DNA of 47,705 nt. Origin: JAVKBW01 sp964352715 (GTDB lineage Bacteria > Pseudomonadota > Alphaproteobacteria > UBA8366 > Aestuariispiraceae). How positions within the stretch are numbered: position 1 is the first letter of the stretch; every line of letters begins with the position of its first letter. The stretch is from positions 1 through 47,705 of the forward strand of contig CAYGSU010000027.1 of the NCBI GenBank assembly GCA_964352715.1, written 5' to 3'. The translations under genes were made by a program, and so were the position numbers. The notes below the pieces were generated by a model that was given only the letters and a program-made list of their open reading frames with translations, did not search any database and was not told the origin of the DNA. Below, piece by piece: positions 42,465-47,705 of this stretch.

Positions 42465-42485
42465 TGTGGATAAGTCTGTGCATAA
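42465..42485 (+). repeat. Two DnaA-box-like direct repeats, 12 bases apart
   Basis: TGTGGATAA (42465-42473) is the exact reverse complement of the consensus DnaA box, and TGTGCATAA (42477-42485) differs by one base. Both point the same way, one helical turn apart. The surrounding sequence is not strikingly AT-rich. Confidence 0.45.
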
Positions 42486-42893
42486 GGGGTGGGTGAATTG
42501 GGGGCTAAGCGCCTAATAATACACAGGAATCTGCCGCTTCACGTGCCTTTTCCATAGATTCGCGTTGATGAATTTGAAACACTGGGTGACGGCGAAACAG
42601 GACATCCGTTTCTGTTTCGGAGGCTGGCGGCAATCGCCGGCGGTTGTGGGTCTTCGGGCCTGTGGTTGCCGGTCAGGCCGTTTCCGACCGGGCGGGCGGC
42701 GTCTTGCGGGGCGTCTTCCTTAACGGCACATGCCTCACGCGTCAGATTTGCGGCACTTTCGTGTTTGTGGATCAAGGCCGGGTGCTGTGGGTCTCAGTGC
42801 TTGCCAGGGTGACCGAGCTTCCACTGTTCCCGGCCTGACGCACCTGTTCGGCATTTCCTTTTTTCCGGATGGCCCCGGCATCGCCGGCCTGCA

Positions 42894-43781
42894 TCAATCC
42901 GTGATATCGGCGTCCAGAGCGGCGATGTTGTCGGCCAGCGCCAGCACCTGCCGTGCGGTTTCGGCATGCAGGTTTTCAATCAGTTTGCCGTTCAGCAGCG
43001 CGACTCCCTTGCCTTCGGCGAGCGCCGCCTCGAAGGTTTCGATAACCTGACGGGCATGATCGATATCGCTTTCGCTGGGGCCGAAGGCGGCATTCGCGGC
43101 AGCCAGTGTTTTCGGGTGGATAAGGCTTTTGCCGTCGAACCCGAATTCGCGGCCCTGACGGCACGAGGCAGCAAACCCGGCGTCGTCGCCGAGATTCAGG
43201 TGAACGCCATCGATAATCGCCAGCCCGTAGGCGCGCGCCGCCAGCACCGTCATGCCGAGGCTGGTTACCAGTGGCAGCCGGTCTGCCGTATGCAGCGCGC
43301 CGATGTCTTTCACCAGATCCGACGTACCCATGACGAATCCGCCCAACCGTGGCGACGCGGCGGCGATTTCACGAATATTGAGGATTGCCAGCGGTGATTC
43401 AATCATGCACCAGATCGCCATGTCGTCAGGCGCACCGGCGGCAGCCATGGCGGTGTCGACGGAAAGAACGTCGGAAACCGTCGCCACTTTTGGCACCAGA
43501 ATGGCGTCGGCGACGGTGCCGGCAATCGCTGTGATGTCGTCTTGGCCCCAAACGGTATCAAGCCCATTGATGCGGACCAGAATTTCCCGCCGCCCATAAC
43601 CGCCTTTCGCCAGTTCGTCGACGATTGTCGTGCGGGCCTCGGTCTTGGCGTCCGGGGCGATGGAATCCTCCAGATCCATGATCAGCGCATCTGCGGCGAG
43701 GCGGCGGCCTTTGTCGAGGGCCCGCGCATTGGAGCCCGGCATGTAGAGAAACGACCGTCTCGGTCGGCTGCTGATGCTCAT
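42894..43781 (-). CDS. CitE-like CoA-ester lyase (HpcH/HpaI aldolase family)
   Basis: A 295-residue protein of the CitE/malyl-CoA lyase group, which cleaves or forms beta-hydroxyacyl-CoA esters such as malyl-, methylmalyl- or citramalyl-CoA using Mg2+. The start RSFLYMPGSNARALDKG, DALIMDLEDSIAPDAK, the Glu in MIESPLAILN and the late FDGKSLIHPKTL are typical. It lacks the fused domains of real citrate lyase, and no citD or citF is nearby. The substrate could also make it a (3S)-malyl-CoA thioesterase. It is divergent from pdxY across a region with two perfect palindromes, one only 31 bases from its start. Confidence 0.87.
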   Translation of the reverse strand: MSISSRPRRSFLYMPGSNARALDKGRRLAADALIMDLEDSIAPDAKTEARTTIVDELAKGGYGRREILVRINGLDTVWGQDDITAIAGTVADAILVPKVATVSDVLSVDTAMAAAGAPDDMAIWCMIESPLAILNIREIAAASPRLGGFVMGTSDLVKDIGALHTADRLPLVTSLGMTVLAARAYGLAIIDGVHLNLGDDAGFAASCRQGREFGFDGKSLIHPKTLAAANAAFGPSESDIDHARQVIETFEAALAEGKGVALLNGKLIENLHAETARQVLALADNIAALDADITD

Positions 43782-43811
43782 GGCGTGAATTCCCCCGTTC
43801 CCCCGTCAATG

Positions 43812-43834
43812 ACAAATTGGTACTACCAATTTGT
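43812..43834. promoter_or_regulatory. Perfect 23-base palindrome, GntR/FadR-type operator
   Basis: Arms ACAAATTGGTA (43812-43822) and TACCAATTTGT (43824-43834) around a single C. The core TTGGT-N3-ACCAA matches the site type bound by FCD-domain GntR regulators such as PdhR. It lies 31 bases before the lyase start and about 104 before pdxY. No GntR gene is in the window. Confidence 0.75.
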
Positions 43835-43848
43835 TGCGGTAACCGCAA
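43834..43848. promoter_or_regulatory. Second perfect palindrome adjoining the GntR-type site
   Basis: TTGCGGT (43834-43840) and ACCGCAA (43842-43848) around a single A. It shares base 43834 with the first palindrome. It may be a second operator, or part of one composite site. Confidence 0.5.
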
Positions 43849-43937
43849 TCCGGATCTGGTGCTGCCTTCAGACCCGACGAATACGGGATCGAAATCAGCA
43901 TCTTGTCGGGACGGTCGGCCTGCTGTAAGGGCAGGTC

Positions 43938-44795
43938 ATGGCAGTGCTATCCATACAGTCTCATGTCGCCTACGGCTATGTCGGCAACGCCGCCGCTGTG
44001 TTTCCCATGCAGCGGTTGGGCATTGAAGTATGGCCGGTTCATACCGTCATGTATTCCAACCACAAGGGATATGGCGAGTGGGATGGCGTCGACATGTCGA
44101 TCGAGTCGGTCGCTGCCGTCCTCAGGGGCATCGAAGCGCGCGGCGTGCTGCCGCAGTGCGAGGCGGTGCTGACAGGCTTCATCGGGGTTCCCGAACTGAC
44201 GGCGCTTATTGCCGAAACCGTAGCCAAGGTGCGTGAAGCGAACCCGAAAGCGTTTTATTGCTGCGATCCGGTAATGGGTGATGAGGTGCCGGGCCTTTAT
44301 GTCGCATCCGAATTGCCCGATCTTTTCCGCACCCGCCTGATCCCCATTGCCGATATCGTCACGCCGAACCAGTTTGAACTGAAGCTGCTGACCGGGGTCA
44401 ATCCGGCGACGCTGGAAGACGCCTTGCGGGCCGCCGACATGCTGCTGGACATGGGCCCGCGAATGGTTCTACTGACCAGCCTGAAACGGGCCGAAACCGA
44501 CCACAACTGTGTTGAAATGCTGTTGGTTACCCGGTCTGCCGCCTGGCTTGTTTCGACCCCGCTGTTCGATTTCGACGAGCCGCCCAACGGGTCCGGCGAT
44601 ATGACCGCCAGCCTGTTCACGGCGCATTATCTGAAAACCGGCGACCCGGCGACGGCGCTGGCGGCTACCACCGCCTCGATCTTTGCTGTCTTCGAAGCGA
44701 CGCACCGGGCGAACAGCCGCGAAATCACCATGATCGCGGCGCAGGAGGCGCTTGTTCACCCGTCCCGCGCCTTTGCGGTGGAAAAGGTCCGTTAA
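43938..44795 (+). CDS. pdxY: Pyridoxal kinase
   Basis: A 285-residue ribokinase-fold enzyme that phosphorylates pyridoxal in vitamin B6 salvage. SIQSHVAYGYVGNAAAVFP (residues about 5-23), HTVMYSNHKGYG, CDPVMGDE and the anion hole with catalytic Asp in NGSGDMTASLF (the usual form is GTGD) are visible. PLP made this way serves enzymes such as the aminotransferases at 4.4 and 21.3 kb. It converges on the TPR gene with 15 bases between. Confidence 0.93.
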   Translation: MAVLSIQSHVAYGYVGNAAAVFPMQRLGIEVWPVHTVMYSNHKGYGEWDGVDMSIESVAAVLRGIEARGVLPQCEAVLTGFIGVPELTALIAETVAKVREANPKAFYCCDPVMGDEVPGLYVASELPDLFRTRLIPIADIVTPNQFELKLLTGVNPATLEDALRAADMLLDMGPRMVLLTSLKRAETDHNCVEMLLVTRSAAWLVSTPLFDFDEPPNGSGDMTASLFTAHYLKTGDPATALAATTASIFAVFEATHRANSREITMIAAQEALVHPSRAFAVEKVR

Positions 44796-44810
44796 ACCGG
44801 TTCCGGAGTG

Positions 44811-46229
44811 TCAGTCCTGCGCGACCCGTGCGCGCAAGGCGTGGCGCACACGGTCAATCACCTCGCGCCAGTCGCCCGGACTGGTCTGACGGAACAGCGA
44901 CATCGACGGATACCAGGGCGTGTCGGCGCGCTGAAGTTGCCAGCGCCAGTCCGGCGCGAAGGGCAGCAAGGTCCAGACCGGAACCCCCATCCCGCCGGCC
45001 AGATGTACCGCCGACGTATCGACTGAAATCAGTAAATCGGTCTGGCCGATCAGCGCCGCCGTATCGCCGTAATGGGCGATCATCGAGCTGCAATCATGCA
45101 CAAGGCCGGTAAAACCGGTGGCGTCGATCTGGCGCGATTCCGTGCCGACCTGGAAGCTGTAGAAACTGATGCCGGCGACATCCAGCAGGCGGGCGAAATC
45201 CGCCAGGGCAATCGACCGGTTTCGATCGTTCCTGTGCGAAGGCTTTCCGGCCCAGACGAGACCAACTTTCAGATGCTCGTTCGGTGCTTCGGGCAAGGCA
45301 GACGCGGTTGATGGTGGCGTCAGATAGGGCGTATCGCCAAACAGGGCGTCCGGTGGATCGACAAAGTGCTGCGGCAGGCTCAGCAGCGGCGACTGAAAGT
45401 CACAGGCCGCAACCGGGCTTCCCTTTCCGACAAGGGTAACGGCGCTGAAACCGGGGCAGGCGGCAAGCAGCGGGATCAGCGGCGTCTGCACCTCGAACAC
45501 AACCCTGTCGAACCGTTTGGCGAGGCGCGGCACATAGCGGCAGAACTGCAGCGTATCGCCGAGCCCCTGTTCGTGATGCACCAGGATCGACCGGCCCGCA
45601 CCGTCAACGCCCTGCCATTGCGGAAGGTCGCTGTGCCGGGGCGGGTTTTCCGGTAGCGCCCATCGGCTTTCATAATCCTTGAATCCGCCGGCGAAATCGC
45701 CCGCCAGAAGCCGGGTCAGGGCACGGTCCCAGGCCAGATCGGGCTTGTCGTATCCCAGCAGGCCGGCGCGTCTGAAACTGTCCTGCGCGGTGTCGAGATC
45801 GCCGAGGTCGCGATAGACGAGCCCCAGATTGTAATGGATCTGTGCCGCACCCGGTGACAGATTGATCGCGGTTTCCTGAGCATGCCGCGCTTCTTCAAGC
45901 CGGTTGGCGGCGCGCAAAGCATTGCCCAGGTTCGACCAGGCCGGCCCGTCACCCCGTGTCAGCGAAACACCCCGGCTGAGGCAGATCACGGCGGCGTCGA
46001 TCTGCCCCTGGCTGCGCAGCAGAACGCCCAGATTGATCCAGGCTGGCGCACAGGCAGGGTCGATCGACAGCAGCGCCCGGTAGGCCGTTGCTGCGGCTGC
46101 GCGGTCGCCTTTTCTATGCAGGCGAATGGCGGCGTTCAACGCCCGTCCGGTATCGACCGGACGCCGGTGCGCCGTGGCATGGCCGCCCGCAGGGGCGGCG
46201 CTAGCGGAAGGATCGTCCTGTGTTGCCAT
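44811..46229 (-). CDS. TPR-repeat protein with a glycosyltransferase-like C-terminal domain
   Basis: A 472-residue protein. After a low-complexity N-terminus (about 30 residues), at least four tetratricopeptide repeats cover about 30-165 (AWINLGVLLRSQGQIDAAV, AWSNLGNALRAANRLEEAR, IHYNLGLVYRDLGDLDTAQ). The rest (about 200-465) resembles glycosyltransferase family 9-like domains found behind TPRs, with ILVHHEQGLGDTLQFCRYVP, VGLVWAGKPSHRNDRNRSI, SVDTSAVHLAGGMGVPVWTLLP and WRWQLQRADTPWYPSM. The target is unknown; such proteins often act in flagellin or surface glycosylation. The ATG at 46229 has AAGG 8 bases upstream. Confidence 0.85.
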   Translation of the reverse strand: MATQDDPSASAAPAGGHATAHRRPVDTGRALNAAIRLHRKGDRAAAATAYRALLSIDPACAPAWINLGVLLRSQGQIDAAVICLSRGVSLTRGDGPAWSNLGNALRAANRLEEARHAQETAINLSPGAAQIHYNLGLVYRDLGDLDTAQDSFRRAGLLGYDKPDLAWDRALTRLLAGDFAGGFKDYESRWALPENPPRHSDLPQWQGVDGAGRSILVHHEQGLGDTLQFCRYVPRLAKRFDRVVFEVQTPLIPLLAACPGFSAVTLVGKGSPVAACDFQSPLLSLPQHFVDPPDALFGDTPYLTPPSTASALPEAPNEHLKVGLVWAGKPSHRNDRNRSIALADFARLLDVAGISFYSFQVGTESRQIDATGFTGLVHDCSSMIAHYGDTAALIGQTDLLISVDTSAVHLAGGMGVPVWTLLPFAPDWRWQLQRADTPWYPSMSLFRQTSPGDWREVIDRVRHALRARVAQD

Positions 46230-46262
46230 GGGCGATACCTTACCGGCATCGCCCAAACCGGT

Positions 46263-47285
46263 CTACGCGTTCAGATAGCCGTCTTCGATCAGGCGTTCGC
46301 CGATCTGCACCGTGTTCAACGCCGCCCCTTTTCTGAGGTTGTCGGAGACGCACCACAGGTTCAGGCCGTTGTCGATCGTGCTGTCGTTGCGGATGCGGCT
46401 GATATAGACGGCATCCTCGCCGGCGCATTCCTTCGGGGTCACATAGCCTTCGTCGGCGCGCAGGTCGATCACCGTGCAGCCGGGCGCATTGCGCAGGATT
46501 TCCCGTGCGTCTTCCGCCGAAACCGGTTTCTTGAACTGGATGTTGATCGCCTCCGCATGGCCGATGAAAACCGGTACGCGTACGCAGGTCGCCGTCAGCT
46601 TGATCTTCGGGTCGAGGATTTTCTTGGTCTCGACCATCATCTTCCATTCTTCCTTGGTCGACCCGTCATCCATGAACTTGTCGATATGCGGAATGACATT
46701 GAAGGCGATGTCTTTGGTGAACTTCTCGCGCTTGATCGGATCGTTCACGAACACCGCCCGGGTCTGGTTGAACAACTCGTCCATGCCGTCGCGGCCGGCG
46801 CCGGAAACCGACTGATAGGTCGAAACCACCACCCGGATGATGCCGAAGGCGTCATGCAGCGGTTTCAAGGCGGTCACCATCTGAATGGTGGAACAGTTCG
46901 GGTTGGCGATGATGTTCTTTTTCTTGTGCTGGGCCAGCGCTTCCGGGTTCACTTCCGGCACCACCAGCGGCACGTCCGGATCCATCCGGAAATGCGAGGT
47001 GTTGTCGATCACCACGGCGCCCGCCGCCGCCGCCTTCGGCGAATATTCGGAAGACACCGCCGCGCCGGGCGACGAGAACACGATATCCGTATCGGAAAAA
47101 TCGAAATGGGCGAGATCCTGACATTTCAGCGTCTTGTCATCACCGTAGGAGACTTCCTTGCCGGCCGACCGGCTGGAGGCCAGGGCGACAACCTTGCTGG
47201 CGGGAAAATGCCGTTCCGCCATGATCGACAACAACTCGCGACCCACATTGCCGGACGCGCCGACAACAGCTACCGAATAACCCAT
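46263..47285 (-). CDS. asd: Aspartate-semialdehyde dehydrogenase
   Basis: A 340-residue NADPH enzyme making aspartate semialdehyde for Lys, Met, Thr and diaminopimelate. The Rossmann start VAVVGASGNVGRELL, the catalytic Cys131 in ANPNCSTIQMV, QSVSGAGRDGMDEL and the substrate region VRVPVFIGHAEAINIQF are clear. Two ATG codons (47285 and 47291) are possible; 47285 starts directly at the fold and has AGAGGA at good spacing. It follows, on the same strand, a small secreted protein gene with its own terminator. Confidence 0.95.
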   Translation of the reverse strand: MGYSVAVVGASGNVGRELLSIMAERHFPASKVVALASSRSAGKEVSYGDDKTLKCQDLAHFDFSDTDIVFSSPGAAVSSEYSPKAAAAGAVVIDNTSHFRMDPDVPLVVPEVNPEALAQHKKKNIIANPNCSTIQMVTALKPLHDAFGIIRVVVSTYQSVSGAGRDGMDELFNQTRAVFVNDPIKREKFTKDIAFNVIPHIDKFMDDGSTKEEWKMMVETKKILDPKIKLTATCVRVPVFIGHAEAINIQFKKPVSAEDAREILRNAPGCTVIDLRADEGYVTPKECAGEDAVYISRIRNDSTIDNGLNLWCVSDNLRKGAALNTVQIGERLIEDGYLNA

Positions 47286-47373
47286 TTCCATTCCTCTACT
47301 TATTACCTGCCGCTCTATGGTCCACGCGACCGGCTGTTTCAACAAAAAACCTTAAATTCACGCACAAACGAAA

Positions 47374-47395
47374 CGGGCCGCCCGAAGGCGGCCCG
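47374..47395 (-). terminator. Terminator of the small secreted protein gene
   Basis: CGGGCCGCC (47374-47382) and GGCGGCCCG (47387-47395) form a perfect 9-bp stem. On the minus strand the loop is TTCG, a very stable tetraloop, followed by TTTCGTTTG. It lies 24 bases after the stop. Confidence 0.8.
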
Positions 47396-47418
47396 CGTCT
47401 GAATTCCTGTCCCGGTGT

Positions 47419-47586
47419 CTAGCTGCCGGTATTCGGTATCGACGTCTGGCCGCCCGTGGTTGCCACGGTGGTTGTCGTTTTCGTTTTGGCAGTCGTCATA
47501 CCGGCGCAGCCGCCGCCAGCCTGGGCGGATGCCGTGAAAGCAACAAATCCGATCGCCGCAAGGGCAAGAGCAAATGTTTTACGCAT
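47419..47586 (-). CDS. Small secreted Thr-rich protein of unknown function
   Basis: A 55-residue protein. A signal peptide (MRKTFALALAAIGFVAF, then TASAQA before GGG) leaves a mature peptide of about 32 residues with a Gly-Gly-Gly-Cys start, a run of Thr and Lys, and the end SIPNTGS. The ATG at 47586 has AAGGAC upstream; an open frame 15 codons longer has no signal character. No family is recognised. The Ile-Pro-Asn-Thr-Gly is LPxTG-like, but no membrane segment follows, so it is unlikely to be a classical sortase signal. Confidence 0.72.
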   Translation of the reverse strand: MRKTFALALAAIGFVAFTASAQAGGGCAGMTTAKTKTTTTVATTGGQTSIPNTGS

Positions 47587-47705
47587 GTTGCATGTCCTTT
47601 CGATGCTGATCCAAGTTTCAAAACTGATCAAATATCCACTCGAACCGAAATCATATCCCGAATGCCGTTTCGCCGCAAGAAGCCAGCGAACACAGCTTCG
47701 CGAGG

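Larger units (their letters stand above)
42211..42893. other. 683-base non-coding region upstream of sdhC
   Basis: No convincing gene; short open frames here lack ribosome binding sites and family features. From left to right it holds a possible sdh promoter (42334-42361), a dyad TTTGGC/GCCAAA (42379-42397), two DnaA-box-like repeats (42465-42485) and a GC-rich right half with loose hairpins such as GGCCTG/CAGGCC (42657-42679). Confidence 0.55.

Noticed and set aside
42448..42516. 22-codon frame MKKTLDVDKSVHKGW... covering the DnaA-like boxes
   Set aside because: There is no ribosome binding site, and its composition is explained by the repeats themselves.
42400..42540. Replication origin at the DnaA-like repeats
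   Set aside because: Only one exact and one near-exact box, no strong AT-rich unwinding element and none of the usual origin neighbours.
42644..42838. 64-codon plus-strand frame upstream of the lyase gene
   Set aside because: No ribosome binding site, and the Val/Cys/Trp-rich product resembles translated GC-rich non-coding DNA.
42860..42893. Terminator after the CitE-like lyase gene
   Set aside because: A GC-rich hairpin is present, but on the minus strand it is followed by A rather than T residues.
45882..47402. Open frame of 506 codons on the plus strand over the TPR and asd genes
   Set aside because: It lies antisense to two genes with clear family motifs and looks like no known protein.
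1..47705. tRNA, rRNA, CRISPR array, insertion sequences or prophage
   Set aside because: I saw no cloverleaf, rRNA sequence, regular spaced repeats, transposase or phage genes on either strand.

Overview
This is a GC-rich chromosomal segment (about 60% GC by eye) from an alphaproteobacterium, most likely of a Rhodospirillales-like lineage and plausibly marine. The evidence is the set of protein families rather than any marker RNA: a phasin, a PetP/PetR-like MarR plus OmpR pair, sdhC-D-A-B order, an rplY-pth-ychF block, an lgt-midA-pgeF block, and a Gram-negative (class GN) sortase with its dedicated target, a system known mainly from marine Proteobacteria. I see no rRNA, tRNA, insertion sequence, prophage or CRISPR array. 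Two runs of exactly 100 N (8498-8597 in uvrB; 36380-36479 at the end of ychF) are scaffolding gaps, so sequence is missing at both places.

Layout. 1-5.6 kb: a truncated secreted protein, an intergenic region that looks like a small RNA gene (about 445-515), a GAF/HD-GYP c-di-GMP phosphodiesterase, cyclopropane fatty acid synthase, the periplasmic molybdoenzyme MsrP and an aspartate aminotransferase. 5.8-8.4 kb: a VIT/von Willebrand A surface protein overlapping its class GN sortase. 8.4-14.2 kb: uvrB, a FolM-like short-chain reductase, folB and uvrC, i.e. excision repair interleaved with pterin/folate synthesis. 14.2-18 kb: a mixed block (fatty acid desaturase, NYN/LOTUS ribonuclease-like protein, isochorismatase-fold hydrolase, Hsp20, PilZ protein) lying between uvrC and pgsA, which are neighbours in many proteobacteria. 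18-21.2 kb: pgsA and the molybdenum cofactor genes mobB, moeA, moaD and moaE. These could supply MsrP, although Mo-bis-MGD steps are not needed for MsrP itself.

21.2-27.8 kb: ilvE divergent from a MarR/response regulator/histidine kinase operon, then csaA, phasin, a TetR regulator, a YbjN protein and ubiK on the minus strand. 27.9-36.4 kb: a plus-strand run of envelope and housekeeping genes (heptose epimerase rfaD, lgt, midA, pgeF, a 22-codon lipobox peptide, a lipoprotein, prs, rplY, pth, ychF). 36.5-38.7 kb: a DUF2238/YjdF-like membrane protein, a glyoxalase-like protein and a small membrane protein. 38.8-42.2 kb: the succinate dehydrogenase operon sdhCDAB. 42.2-42.9 kb: a 680-base non-coding region with DnaA-box-like repeats. 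42.9-47.7 kb: a CitE-like CoA-ester lyase divergent from pdxY across a perfect GntR-type operator, a TPR/glycosyltransferase-like protein, asd and a small secreted protein.

Most of the window is ordinary core genome. The parts that deserve attention are the sortase pair, whose target has lost the LP of its sorting signal; the candidate anti-Shine-Dalgarno small RNA near the left end; the back-to-back palindromes between the lyase and pdxY; the phasin with NPF repeats and a TTGC/GCAA-rich promoter; and the 22-residue lipobox peptide upstream of a lipoprotein in the lgt operon.
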